A stretch of 64,000 nucleotides of DNA from Pseudooceanicola sediminis (GTDB lineage: Bacteria > Pseudomonadota > Alphaproteobacteria > Rhodobacterales > Rhodobacteraceae), in assembly GCF_003575965.1 (NCBI RefSeq), contig NZ_QWJJ01000008.1, forward strand, positions 158,941 to 222,940, read 5' to 3'. A program made the translations under genes and the position numbers. Positions 1 through 9,563 of the stretch are shown here, in pieces; the stretch's first letter is position 1; each line of letters opens with the position of its first letter. The notes below the pieces were generated by a model, which was not told the origin of the DNA, ran no database searches, and was given only the letters and a program-made list of their open reading frames with translations.

Positions 1-788
1 CCGACATCCAGGATATCGCGGGCATACACCGGCAGCATGGCAAAGGCGCCGCCCAGCAGAACTGCAAACAAATCCAGAGAGATAGCGCCGAAAATGATTC
101 GTCGCGCACGGATAAAGCGGAACCCTGCCGTGACCTCAGACCAGCTGCGCCCGGCCGGCGCACCGCGCCGCGGCTGGCGCGGCACCATGGCCACCAGCGC
201 ACCGGCGGCGAACAGGAACACGACCGACACGCCATAGGCTGCCTCGGGCGCCAGGCCGTACAGCAGGCCCCCTGCCACGGGTCCGCAGATCGTCGCCACC
301 TCGTTGACGCTGGAATTCATCGCCAGCGCCTTGGGCAGATGCGCCGGCTTGACGATATTGGTGATCAGCGAACTGCGCGCCGGGTTGTAGAAGGCCCGCG
401 CCGTGCCGAACAGCACCATCACCATGAACACCAGGCGCACGTCGCCATTGCCCCGCAGGGTCAGCACCAGAAGGCCCCCGGCGACCAGCGCCTCGACCCA
501 CATGCAAAGCGTCATGATGCCCCGCCGCGAAAACCGGTCCGAGACGGTGCCGGTCACCAGCACGAGGATCAGCGCGGGCGCGAATTGCGACAGGCCCACC
601 AGCCCGAGGTCAAAGGGATTGCGCGTCAGGTCATAGACCTGCCAGCCCACTGCAACAGTCTGAATCTGAATGGCAAACCCTGTCAGGAACAGGGCCGCCA
701 TGAAAAAACCGTATCCGGGGTTCTGGAACACGTCCCAACGAGAGGGCTGTGCAGCGGTTTCAGCGGGGTCCGACTTGGCCGCGCTCAC
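1..788 (-). CDS. MFS transporter, N-terminal part (runs off left edge)
   Basis: Incomplete gene: 262 codons are visible and the C-terminal half lies beyond the left edge. It is an inner-membrane major facilitator, most like the MFS_3/EntS group of small-molecule exporters; the substrate cannot be told. The product begins VSAAKSDPAETAAQPSRWDV and then shows a run of hydrophobic helices. The loop after the second helix carries the family signature (SDRFSRRG), and a charged linker near residues 185-200 probably precedes helices 7-12. The GTG at 786-788 is the first start after an in-frame stop and has only a weak ribosome site. No partner gene is visible. Confidence 0.8.
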   Translation of the reverse strand, partial: MSAAKSDPAETAAQPSRWDVFQNPGYGFFMAALFLTGFAIQIQTVAVGWQVYDLTRNPFDLGLVGLSQFAPALILVLVTGTVSDRFSRRGIMTLCMWVEALVAGGLLVLTLRGNGDVRLVFMVMVLFGTARAFYNPARSSLITNIVKPAHLPKALAMNSSVNEVATICGPVAGGLLYGLAPEAAYGVSVVFLFAAGALVAMVPRQPRRGAPAGRSWSEVTAGFRFIRARRIIFGAISLDLFAVLLGGAFAMLPVYARDILDV

Positions 789-1191
789 GAATAGAAGTCC
801 GAAGTCATCTCAATCCGATCATCACGAATTTGAATTGGGTCGACGTCGAACCGCAGGCCGAGGACCCTGTCCAGGATGGCGGAGGAAATCGCCTGATGGG
901 GTCTCGGCGGCGGCGCGTCGTGGCCATATGGACCAAGTTTTCGCGCTTTGCCAAGGCCGTCCGATGCTTTGCGATCCTTGTATAGGCAAAAATATCGCAC
1001 CCCGCGCCACGGCCCGGGCCTCACCTGCCCGTGCCTCACCTGCCCGCGCCCCGAATGCCCGCGGCCCGCGCACCCCAACGCCCCCCGCCCGCGCAGCGGA
1101 CCGCATGATTGCACACGAAAAAAGGGGTGCAGCCATTGCCACGCCCCCTTTCGCAATTCCCACGACAACTCGCCCGGACCCGGCCCGGATG
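789..1191. other. gene-free interval between MFS and acyl-CoA synthetase genes
   Basis: About 400 bases with no convincing gene. Bases 1018-1065 are GC-rich and hold degenerate copies of cctgcccgtgcctcacctgc-type sequence. A short imperfect hairpin (tgcac/gtgca around an A-run) lies near 1110-1131 and could be a weak terminator for the minus-strand gene to its right. Reading frames here have poor codon use and no ribosome sites. Confidence 0.5.
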
Positions 1192-3090
1192 TCAGGCGGT
1201 TTCCTTCTCCTCGGCCCAGTCCCAGGGCCGGGTGTAATTGCCCAGAACCCGGGTCAGTTCGGCCTCGTCCACGGCACCGGTGCGCACCAGCCGCGCCGTC
1301 AGGCCGCGTTTCTTGTCGTCCACCACGTCCCGCACCTCGGCGGCCAGCCCGGCCTCGGCCAGCGCTTCGTTGTAGATCCGCTTGATCGCCATCTTGCGCA
1401 GGTCGGGCTTGAACACCTTGCCCACGGCGGTTTTCGGCAGCTCTTCCAGAACCTCGACGTATTTCGGAATCGCCGCGCGTTCGTGCACGTAGACCTTGCA
1501 GTGGGCCAGCAGTTCCTCGGTCGTGACCTCGGCCCCCTCGATCAGCTCGACATAGGCGCAGGGGATCTCGCCCGCGCGCGCATCCGGCTGCCCGATGGCC
1601 CCGGCAAAGGCAACGGCGGAATGCGCCAGCAGGGCATCCTCGATCATGGCGGGGTCGATGTTGTGGCCACCACGGATGATCAGATCCTTGGCCCGCCCGG
1701 TGATGAACAGGTACCCGTCGACATCCAGCCGGCCCAGATCGCCGGTGCGCAGATAACGATCGTAATGGAACAGATCATGGTTCTTGACCTCTTCCGTATA
1801 GGTCGACCCGGCAAAGACACCGGGGCTTGCGATGCAGATCTCGCCCACCTCGTCGACGCCGCATTCGCGCGTCACCCCGCCGGAATTGTCAAAGATCCGC
1901 ACGTCCGTATAGGGAAACGGCACCCCGACCGAGCCGAGCTTGCGCGGGCCGCTGTCGGGGTTGCACGACACGAGGCAGGTCGCCTCGGTCAGCCCGTACC
2001 CCTCAAGGATCGTCACGCCCGCCGCCGACTCGAACCGGCGAAACAGCTCCTGCGGCAACGGCGCAGAGCCGGAAAAGGCCAGCTTCACGCTCGACAGATC
2101 CGCATCGACCGGCTTTTGCATCAGCACGGCAACAGCCGTCGGAACGGTCGTGATGAAGGTGATCTTCCAACGCTCGCACAACTTCCAGAAATTGTCGAAA
2201 ACGCCATCGCCACGATAACCCGCAGGCGTCGGAAACACGACATGCGCCCCCGACATCACCGCGCCCATCAGCATCACCTGACAGGCAAAGACATGAAACA
2301 TCGGCAGCGGGCACATGATGTTGTCGTCTTCGCCAAACAGCAGGGTCGACCCGAGCCAGCCGTTGTAGACGATCCCTTCGTTCAGGTGGCGTGCCACCTT
2401 GGGCATCCCCGTTGTCCCGCCGGTATGGAAATAGGCCGCGACGCGGTTCACCTGGCGGTCTTCGAACTGCAGCTGCCTTGGCTGGCGCGCCATCTCGTCG
2501 ACGAAGCTCTTGATGCGGGCATGGTGCGGCGCGGGCATCTTGGGGCGCAGCAGCGGCACCAGCCAGCTTTTCGGCGGGGCAAGGTAGCGGTTCAGGTCGA
2601 TTTCCAGCACCGTCTCGACACCGGGGCAGGCGCGCACGGCCTCGGCCACCTTCTGTGGCACGTCGGTCTTTGGAAACGCCTTCAGCGTGACCACGACCTT
2701 GGCCCTGGTCTCTTGCAGGATCGAGGCGATCTGTTCGCTGTCCAGCATCGGGTTGATCGGGTTCACGATGCCCGCGACCATGCCGCCCAGCGTGGCATAG
2801 ATCGTCTCCATCGCGTTCGGCAGCACCAGCGCGACCACGTCGTCCTCGCCCACGCCAAGCTCTCGGAACAGGTTCGCCGCCTGGCTGACCTTGTCCAGCA
2901 TCTCGGCCCAGCTGACCGTTTCAGCCCGATCCTTCGGGCCGGATTCCAACTGAAACGAGACTGCGTTGTGGCTGGGAAATGCCGCTGCGGTCCGGGCCAC
3001 CATGCCAAGGACGGTCTTGGGAACGTCACGCTCCTCCCAGGGCATCTCGTTCGTCAGTTTCAATGCGTCGCCAACGCCTGAAAAGGTCAT
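1192..3090 (-). CDS. AMP-forming acyl-CoA synthetase
   Basis: 632-residue adenylate-forming enzyme that activates a carboxylic acid with ATP and joins it to CoA in the cytoplasm. The P-loop HTGGTTGMPK lies near residue 220. Later come the adenylate-binding GYGLTEAT motif, the YLRTGDLG motif and hinge, and the C-terminal catalytic lysine in LPKTAVGKVFKP. The length and the long insert before the P-loop fit the PRK07529-like group rather than classical FadD. The ATG at 3090 is chosen over longer starts because GGGAGGAG lies just upstream of it. It is a single-gene unit. Substrate is unknown; a medium- or long-chain or aryl acid is possible. Confidence 0.88.
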   Translation of the reverse strand: MTFSGVGDALKLTNEMPWEERDVPKTVLGMVARTAAAFPSHNAVSFQLESGPKDRAETVSWAEMLDKVSQAANLFRELGVGEDDVVALVLPNAMETIYATLGGMVAGIVNPINPMLDSEQIASILQETRAKVVVTLKAFPKTDVPQKVAEAVRACPGVETVLEIDLNRYLAPPKSWLVPLLRPKMPAPHHARIKSFVDEMARQPRQLQFEDRQVNRVAAYFHTGGTTGMPKVARHLNEGIVYNGWLGSTLLFGEDDNIMCPLPMFHVFACQVMLMGAVMSGAHVVFPTPAGYRGDGVFDNFWKLCERWKITFITTVPTAVAVLMQKPVDADLSSVKLAFSGSAPLPQELFRRFESAAGVTILEGYGLTEATCLVSCNPDSGPRKLGSVGVPFPYTDVRIFDNSGGVTRECGVDEVGEICIASPGVFAGSTYTEEVKNHDLFHYDRYLRTGDLGRLDVDGYLFITGRAKDLIIRGGHNIDPAMIEDALLAHSAVAFAGAIGQPDARAGEIPCAYVELIEGAEVTTEELLAHCKVYVHERAAIPKYVEVLEELPKTAVGKVFKPDLRKMAIKRIYNEALAEAGLAAEVRDVVDDKKRGLTARLVRTGAVDEAELTRVLGNYTRPWDWAEEKETA

Positions 3091-3575
3091 GCTCTCTCCT
3101 CCCATGTCCTCTCCGCGCCTTTTCCGCGCGGTAGGACCGCAGACTTTCATCCCCACGCACAATGACAAGCGTGACGCTGCGTTTGTCCCCCCCGACGTCG
3201 CGTGAAGCACGCCGCATCGGGGATGGTCACGCCGCACGTCCGCGCGCCCGTCGCCCGGCCCATCTGACAAGTATGCAAGTGAACGCGCGGTTTAGAAAGC
3301 CTTTTGGCGGTGTCGGCTCATGCTGTCTGCCCCCGGCCCCGCTACACCGGGGCCCAATCCCCGGCAGGCCCGCTACACCGGGGGGCAATCCCCGGCAGGC
3401 CCGTCACACCGGGGCCCCGTCAACGGGCAGGGCGCGCGGCGCGGTCCGCATGAGACAGGCCGGTGCCAGCACAGTCGCGCCAGGGCCATCGCAGTCGCGC
3501 CGGGGGCGGTGTGCCGCGCCCGCCCTGTCAGGCCGACCGTGCAGCCCCCCGCACCGGTCGGCCTGCACAACCGGA
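3091..3575. other. gene-free interval with short tandem repeats
   Basis: 485 bases upstream of the acyl-CoA synthetase and downstream of the ABC exporter, both on the minus strand. I see no gene. It holds the 31-bp tandem repeat listed separately and two cagtcgcgcc repeats at about 3474-3500. The promoter of the synthetase gene should lie at 3100-3300, but no clear -35/-10 pair can be named. Confidence 0.5.
3338..3418. repeat. 31-bp tandem repeat, 2.6 copies
   Basis: Copies start at 3338, 3369 and 3400 (the last is 19 bases). The unit begins cccgctacaccgggg and ends aatccccggcagg; copies 1 and 2 differ only at the bases after the first G-run. Each unit contains two ccgggg/ccccgg elements that can pair, so an RNA from either strand would fold into serial hairpins. 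It lies just downstream of the ABC exporter. Confidence 0.8.
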
Positions 3576-5390
3576 TCAGGCGGCGTCGGCCGAACCTGCG
3601 GTGAACTGCAACCGTGCCAAGCGCGCATACAACCCGCCCTGCGCCACCAGTTGATCGTGGGTGCCCTGGGCGACGATGCGGCCCTGATCCATCACGATGA
3701 TCCGGTCGGCCTTTTTCACCGTGGCCAGACGGTGCGCGATGATGATCGTGGTGCGCCCCTCGGCCACCGTCTCGATCGCTTGCTGCACCAGGCGCTCGCT
3801 CTCGGCGTCCAGCGCGCTGGTGGCCTCGTCAAGCAGCAGCACCGGCGCGTCGCGCAGGATGGCACGGGCGATGGCGATGCGCTGTTTCTGCCCGCCCGAC
3901 AGCATCACGCCGCGCTCGCCCACCGGGCTGTCATAGCCCTGGGGCAGCGCCAGGATGAACCCCTCCGCCGCGGCCGCCTTTGCCGCCGCCACGACCTCGT
4001 CGTCGCCCGCCTCGGGCCAGCCAAAGCGGATGTTTTCGCGCGCCGTGTCGGCAAAGATCACCGGATCCTGCGCCACCAGCGCCATGGATCGGCGGAACGC
4101 GGGCCGCGACATCGCCGCCAGGTCGACCCCATCCAGCAGAACGCGTCCCTGTTCCGGGTCGTAGAACCGCAGGATCAACTGCATGATCGTCGATTTGCCC
4201 GCGCCCGACGGGCCGACGACCGCCACAGTCTCGCCGGGGTGGATGGTCAGGTTGACCCCCTCCAGCGCCGCCGCCGACGGACGCGAGGGGTAGTGGAACG
4301 TGACATCCTCAAAGGTGATTTCGCCGCGCACCGGGGCGGGCGGCGCAATCGGCGCGGCCGGATCCTTGACCCGGTCCTGCGCCTGCAACAGCTCGACCAG
4401 CCGTTCGGTGGCCCCCGCGGCGCGTTGCAATTCGCCCCAGATCTCGGACAGGGCCGCCACGGACCCCGCCACCATGATGGCATAGATCACGAATTGCACC
4501 AGCGCGCCGGTGCTCATCGTGCCCATGCGCACGTCATGCGCGCCGATCCACAGCACCCCGACCACCCCCGAGAAGATCAGGAAGATCACGATTACCGTCA
4601 TCATCGCGCGCGTCCAGATCCGCGTCAGGGCGGACCCGTAGCTTGCCTCGGTCACGGTGTCGAACCTGGCCCGGCTGCGCCCCTCGTGCGTATAGGCCTG
4701 CACCGTCTGCACCGACAGCAGCGCCTCGCTCGCGTTGCCAGACGACTGCGCGATCCAGTCCTGGTTCTCCCGGCTCAACCGGCGCAGCTTGCGCCCCAGC
4801 GTCAGGATCGGCACCACCACCAGCGGCACGATCAGCAACGCCAGCCCGCTCAGCTTGGGCGATGTCAGCATCATCAACACGAACCCGCCCGAAAAGATCA
4901 GCACATTGCGCAGCGCGATCGACACGGACGACCCGATCACCGACTGGATCAGCGTCGTATCCGTGGTGATCCGGCTCAGCACCTCGCCGGTCATCGTGGT
5001 CTCGTAGAATGCCGGGCTCATCCCGATGACGCGCCCGAACACCGCCTTGCGGATATCGGCCACCACCCGCTCGCCCAGCCGCGTCACCAGCGCATAGCGC
5101 AGCCCCGTGCCCACGGCCAGCAGCGCCGCGATACCGATGGCGGCGGCAAAATACTGGTTCAGCAGCTCGACCTGGCCCGAATTGAAATTGTCGATCACCC
5201 GTCGCGCCGCCAGCGGCAGCACCAGCGACACGCAGGCCGTCAGCACCAGCGCGCAGATCGCGCCTGTCATCATCACCCGGTAGGGCGCCAGAAAGGGCCA
5301 AAGATGGCTCAGCGCCCCCACCTTGCGAGAGGTCTCGCGGGTCTGCGCGTCACTGTCACTTACCGGTCTGCGGGCCACGCCGTACCTCAT
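3576..5390 (-). CDS. ABC exporter, fused permease-ATPase (MsbA-like)
   Basis: 604-residue half-transporter that would act as a homodimer in the inner membrane, exporting lipids or hydrophobic compounds. Residues about 25-320 form the six-helix ABC exporter domain. The ATPase domain follows with Walker A GPSGAGKST, signature LSGGQKQR, Walker B VLLLDEATSALD and the switch histidine in IIIAHRLAT. Order and length are those of the MsbA/multidrug ABC family. The ATG at 5390 is used; an internal GTG ten codons later is possible. No periplasmic partner or regulator is adjacent, so the substrate is unknown. Confidence 0.9.
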   Translation of the reverse strand: MRYGVARRPVSDSDAQTRETSRKVGALSHLWPFLAPYRVMMTGAICALVLTACVSLVLPLAARRVIDNFNSGQVELLNQYFAAAIGIAALLAVGTGLRYALVTRLGERVVADIRKAVFGRVIGMSPAFYETTMTGEVLSRITTDTTLIQSVIGSSVSIALRNVLIFSGGFVLMMLTSPKLSGLALLIVPLVVVPILTLGRKLRRLSRENQDWIAQSSGNASEALLSVQTVQAYTHEGRSRARFDTVTEASYGSALTRIWTRAMMTVIVIFLIFSGVVGVLWIGAHDVRMGTMSTGALVQFVIYAIMVAGSVAALSEIWGELQRAAGATERLVELLQAQDRVKDPAAPIAPPAPVRGEITFEDVTFHYPSRPSAAALEGVNLTIHPGETVAVVGPSGAGKSTIMQLILRFYDPEQGRVLLDGVDLAAMSRPAFRRSMALVAQDPVIFADTARENIRFGWPEAGDDEVVAAAKAAAAEGFILALPQGYDSPVGERGVMLSGGQKQRIAIARAILRDAPVLLLDEATSALDAESERLVQQAIETVAEGRTTIIIAHRLATVKKADRIIVMDQGRIVAQGTHDQLVAQGGLYARLARLQFTAGSADAA

Positions 5391-5646
5391 CTGTTGACGC
5401 CCTCGGGTGGGCCATGGCTACATGACGGCCCACTTCCTCGGGGTCAAGGCGCGGGCCGCAAATGCCCCGGAAACGGTCAATTTGCCTCAACTCCCCCGGC
5501 CCCACCGCCGCGCCGTGTCAGCGGCACTTGACGACCCACCCCGCTTAACTGTTTCCATACATACGAAATCGGACAATAGCGTTTGAGGTGCCGGGCCAAT
5601 CCGTGCCTCAATGGCGCAGGGCAGAACCAAGGGGAGGCAGGGCAAA

Positions 5647-6210
5647 GTGACACGCGATCTCGCGCTGGTGGTGAACGGGCAACCGGTCACGTTGCACGTC
5701 GATGCCGACCGCACGCTTCTGGACCTGCTGCGCGACGAGCTGTCGCTGAATGGGCCCAAATACGGCTGCGGCATGGCGCAATGCGGCGCCTGCACCGTGC
5801 TGGTCGACGGTGCCCCGGCGCGGGCCTGCGTGCTGCGCGGCGCATTGGCCGAAGGGCGCAGCATCACCACGCTCGAAGGTCTGGCCGACCCCGACACCGG
5901 CGCGCTGCACCCTGTCCAGCAAGGCTTTCTTGACGCCGAGGGCGCGCAATGCGGCTATTGCCTGAACGGCATGATCATGACCACCCACGCGCTGCTGGCC
6001 CGCACGCCGGATCCGACCGAAGACCAGATTCGCGATGCCCTGCGCCACAACCTGTGCCGCTGCGGTGCGCAGGTCGAAATCATCGCGTCGGTCAAACGCG
6101 CCGCCACCCTGATGCAGGCAACCCCGACGCAAGCCCCCAAAGTGCACGCCCCCCAAATTCAGGCCCCCCGAATTCAGGCCCGCCAAGTGCACGCCGGTGA
6201 TCCGGAATGA
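5647..6210 (+). CDS. (2Fe-2S) subunit of a molybdenum hydroxylase (NicA/IorA-like)
   Basis: 187-residue small subunit of a xanthine-oxidase-family hydroxylase. It passes electrons from the molybdenum site through two [2Fe-2S] clusters. Plant-type cluster ligands are C41, C46 and C49 in YGCGMAQCGACT; the second cluster uses the QCGYC and CRC motifs of the C-terminal helical domain. The GTG at 5647 is preferred because aaggggagg lies nine bases upstream; the ATG at 5611 has no ribosome site. The last 22 residues are an unusual A-P-rich repeat coded by degenerate 15-bp units. It overlaps the large-subunit gene by ATGA. No FAD subunit is present, as in NicAB and IorAB. Confidence 0.88.
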   Translation: MTRDLALVVNGQPVTLHVDADRTLLDLLRDELSLNGPKYGCGMAQCGACTVLVDGAPARACVLRGALAEGRSITTLEGLADPDTGALHPVQQGFLDAEGAQCGYCLNGMIMTTHALLARTPDPTEDQIRDALRHNLCRCGAQVEIIASVKRAATLMQATPTQAPKVHAPQIQAPRIQARQVHAGDPE

Positions 6211-9200
6211 CCGACGCCCTGACGATCCGCCGCAACGGCGACACCTTCCTGACTCTTTCGCCCGACGGCACGGCAACCGGTTACAACGGCCATGTCGACC
6301 TTGGCACCGGGTTGCAGACCGCCCTCGCCCAGATCGTGGCCGAGGAGCTGGACCTGCCGCTTTCTGCCGTGCGGATCGTGCTGGGCGACACCGCCCGCAC
6401 CCCCGACCAGGGGCCGACGATTGCATCCGAGTCGATCCAGATCACCGCCGTTCCCTTGCGTGCCGCCGCCGCACAGGCGCGTCACTGGCTGGCGCGGGCC
6501 GGGGCGCTGCGGCTGAATGCCCCGCTGGCCGATATCAGCACGCAGGACGGCCATGTCATCTGGCAGGACCAGCGTATCTCCTACGCCGCCCTGCTGGCGG
6601 GGCGCGCCGAGGTCCTGCCGCTGGATGACGCCGCCCCGCTGAAAGATCCCGCCAACTATACCCTGGTCGGTCACAAGGCCGGGCGCACCGACCTGCCCGC
6701 CAAGCTGACCGGCGATTTCGACTATATCCACGATATCCGCCTGCCCGGTATGCTGCATGGCCATGTCATCCGCCCCCCATACGCCGGGCGCGATTCGGGC
6801 GATTTCATCGGGCGCAGTCTGATCAGCTTTGACGACTCCGCCATTGCCGCCCTGCCCGGCTTTGTCGCGGTGGTGCGGCAGGCCGATTTCCTCGCCGTCG
6901 TTGCCACCAAGGCGCATCTGGCCCGTCAGATGGCCGAGGCGCTGCCGGTGCAATGGCACCGCCCCCCCGACCTGCCCGACCTCTCCGATCCCGTTGCCGC
7001 GATCAAGGATCACCCCTCCTCGCCGCGCGTCCTCGACACCACCGGCGATATCCGCGCGGGGCTGGCCGATTGCAGCCCCCGGCTGGACCGCCGCTATGTC
7101 TGGCCCTGGCACATGCATGCCTCCATCGGGCCGTCCTGCGCCGTGGCCGATTGGAACGGCGGCGCGCCGATCGTCTGGTCCGGCACGCAGAACCCGCACA
7201 TGCTGCGCGGTGACCTCGCCACGCTGACCGGCCTCGCGCCCGAGGTGATCGAGGTGCGCCGCCACCAGGCCGCCGGTTGCTATGGCCGCAACTGCGCCGA
7301 TGACGTGGCGGGCGACGCGCTGCTGCTGACCCGCGCCCTGGGTCAGCGGGTCCGCGTGCAACTGACCCGCGCGCAGGAAAACCTGTGGGAACCCAAAGGT
7401 GCCGCACAGGTGATGGAGGTGTCCGGCGGTGTGAATGCCGCGGGCGATTTCCACGCCTATGCCTTCGACAGCTGGTACCCCTCCAACCGTGGTCCCAACC
7501 TCGCGCTGCTGCTGACCGGCGCGATCTCCCCCGAACCGCGCCCCTCCGACATGGGCGACCGTACCATCGTTCCGCCCTATCGCATCGCGCACAAGCGGAT
7601 CACCGTGCACGACATGGCCCCCATCGTGCGCGCGGCATGGCTGCGCGGCGTCTCGGCGCTGCCCAATACCTTCGCGCACGAAAGCTTTGTCGATGAACTG
7701 GCCGCGCAGGCGCAGGAAGACCCCGTCGCCTTCCGTCTGCGCCACCTCGACGATCCGCGCCAGGCCGACCTCGTGCGCCGCACCGCGCAGGCCGCAGCCT
7801 GGCAGACCCGCACCCAACCCACCCTGCGCCGCAAGGGGCGCATGGCCTATGGTCAGGGCTTTGCCTATGCCACCTACGTGCACGGCGCCTTTCCCGGCAC
7901 CGCCGCCGCCTCGGCCGCATGGGTCGTCGATGTCGCGGTCGACATGGAAACGGGCGAAGTCACGCTGTCGCGCGTGTTTGTCGGGCAGGATCAGGGCCTC
8001 GCCATCAATCCCGACCACGTGCGCCAGCAGATCCACGGCAATGTCATCCAGACCGCCTCGCGTGCGTTGCAGGAAAGCGTCAGCTTCGACCAGATCACCG
8101 TCACCGACCAAAGCTGGGCGACATACCCCCTCGCCACCTTTCCCCAGACCCCGCAGATCGAAACGATGCTGGTGGCGCGCCCCGACGACCCGCCCCTCGG
8201 GGTCGGGGAAAGCGCGGGCGTGCCCGCCGCCGCCGCCATCGCCAACGCCATCTTCGACGCCACCGGAGTGCGGATGCGCGAGGTGCCGTTCACGCCGGAA
8301 CGGATGCGCGACGCCCTCGGCATCCAGCCGCGCCAATCCGCCCCTCTCGCCCTGCCGGGCCGCAGGAAACGCAAGACCCTGCTGGCAACGACCCTCGGCC
8401 TGACCGCGGCCCTCGGCCTCGGCGCGCTGTCCTTCCCGCTGGCCCGCGCCATCCCGAAAACCACCGCCCCCGCCGCCGCCAACTTTTCGGCCGAAACGCT
8501 GACACGCGGCGAAACCCTCTTTGCGCTCGGCAACTGCGCCTCTTGCCATACGGCCCCGGATGGCGCACCGAACGCCGGGGGCCGCGCCATCGACACCCCC
8601 TTCGGCACGGTGCATTCCACCAATCTGACGCCCGATCCCGATACCGGCCTCGGGACCTGGTCCTTTGCCGCCTTCGCCCGCGCCATGCGCGCCGGGATCA
8701 GCCGCGATGGCCACAACCTCTATCCCGCCTTCCCCTACACGTCCTTCGCCGGGATGGCAGAGGACGACCTCTTTGCCCTCTATGCCCATCTGCAAACCCT
8801 GCCTGCGGTGGCCCAGCCCACCCCCAAGGCGCAGATGAGCGTTCCACGCCCCGCCCTCGCCGCCTGGAACGCCCTCTTTCACCGTCCGCAATCGCTGGCG
8901 CCCGACCCGGCGCAAGGCGCCGACTGGAACCGGGGGCGCTACCTTGTCGAAACCGTCGGGCATTGTTCGGAATGTCACACGCCGCGCACCGCCCTCGGCG
9001 CGCAGGCCAAGACCCCGCTCAGCGGTGCAATGGTGCGCGACTGGTTCGCGCCCGCCCTTGCCGGGCCTGACGCGCAGCTGCGCGGCACGGATGACATCGC
9101 CGCATATCTCTCCACCGGCGTCGCGCCCGGCCGCGCCGCCGCCTCCGGCCCGATGGCCGAGGTGATCGCCGGCCTTTCCACGCTACCCGACGGCGACATC

Positions 9201-9563
9201 ACCGCGATGGCGACCTACCTCGCCTCGCTGCCGACTGACGCACCCGCGCCGCTGCCCGAACAGGCCGCGACCATACCCGACCGTATCGACCGGATCTTTG
9301 CCAATGCCTGCGCCAGCTGTCACGAGGCGGCGCTGCCCGACCTACTGACCGCCGCGCAGATCCCGCTGACCCGCGCCCCGGCGATCCGCGCGCCCTCGCC
9401 CGCCGCCGCACAGGCGACGATCCGCGACGGGTTGCGCGCCCCCACCGGCACCGCGCTGCGCGACATGCCCGCCTTTGGCGCGGACCTGGCCGAGGCCGAC
9501 ATCCTTGCGCTGGCCCGCTATCTGCGCGCGCGCTACGCCCCAGACCTGCCCGGCTGGGACTAA
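6207..9563 (+). CDS. molybdopterin hydroxylase large subunit fused to a three-haem cytochrome c (NicB-like)
   Basis: 1118-residue fusion. Residues 1 to about 705 are the molybdopterin-binding domain of the isoquinoline 1-oxidoreductase/nicotinate dehydrogenase group, with the presumed catalytic glutamate in GVGESAG near residue 668. A hydrophobic segment near 724-745 follows a basic RRKRK stretch and should anchor the tail in the membrane. The rest is a cytochrome c region with three CxxCH haem sites at residues 777, 920 and 1035. Known relatives hydroxylate N-heterocycles or oxidise aldehydes and hand electrons to the respiratory chain through these haems. Substrate here is not known. Accessory genes (xdhC, mobA-like) are not adjacent. 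Confidence 0.87.
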   Translation: MTDALTIRRNGDTFLTLSPDGTATGYNGHVDLGTGLQTALAQIVAEELDLPLSAVRIVLGDTARTPDQGPTIASESIQITAVPLRAAAAQARHWLARAGALRLNAPLADISTQDGHVIWQDQRISYAALLAGRAEVLPLDDAAPLKDPANYTLVGHKAGRTDLPAKLTGDFDYIHDIRLPGMLHGHVIRPPYAGRDSGDFIGRSLISFDDSAIAALPGFVAVVRQADFLAVVATKAHLARQMAEALPVQWHRPPDLPDLSDPVAAIKDHPSSPRVLDTTGDIRAGLADCSPRLDRRYVWPWHMHASIGPSCAVADWNGGAPIVWSGTQNPHMLRGDLATLTGLAPEVIEVRRHQAAGCYGRNCADDVAGDALLLTRALGQRVRVQLTRAQENLWEPKGAAQVMEVSGGVNAAGDFHAYAFDSWYPSNRGPNLALLLTGAISPEPRPSDMGDRTIVPPYRIAHKRITVHDMAPIVRAAWLRGVSALPNTFAHESFVDELAAQAQEDPVAFRLRHLDDPRQADLVRRTAQAAAWQTRTQPTLRRKGRMAYGQGFAYATYVHGAFPGTAAASAAWVVDVAVDMETGEVTLSRVFVGQDQGLAINPDHVRQQIHGNVIQTASRALQESVSFDQITVTDQSWATYPLATFPQTPQIETMLVARPDDPPLGVGESAGVPAAAAIANAIFDATGVRMREVPFTPERMRDALGIQPRQSAPLALPGRRKRKTLLATTLGLTAALGLGALSFPLARAIPKTTAPAAANFSAETLTRGETLFALGNCASCHTAPDGAPNAGGRAIDTPFGTVHSTNLTPDPDTGLGTWSFAAFARAMRAGISRDGHNLYPAFPYTSFAGMAEDDLFALYAHLQTLPAVAQPTPKAQMSVPRPALAAWNALFHRPQSLAPDPAQGADWNRGRYLVETVGHCSECHTPRTALGAQAKTPLSGAMVRDWFAPALAGPDAQLRGTDDIAAYLSTGVAPGRAAASGPMAEVIAGLSTLPDGDITAMATYLASLPTDAPAPLPEQAATIPDRIDRIFANACASCHEAALPDLLTAAQIPLTRAPAIRAPSPAAAQATIRDGLRAPTGTALRDMPAFGADLAEADILALARYLRARYAPDLPGWD

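Noticed and set aside
670-5531. Two very long plus-strand frames (about 800 codons each) at 670-3081 and 3162-5531
   Set aside because: They are antisense to the acyl-CoA synthetase and ABC exporter, are full of His/Arg/Pro, and arise from the GC-rich third positions of the true genes.
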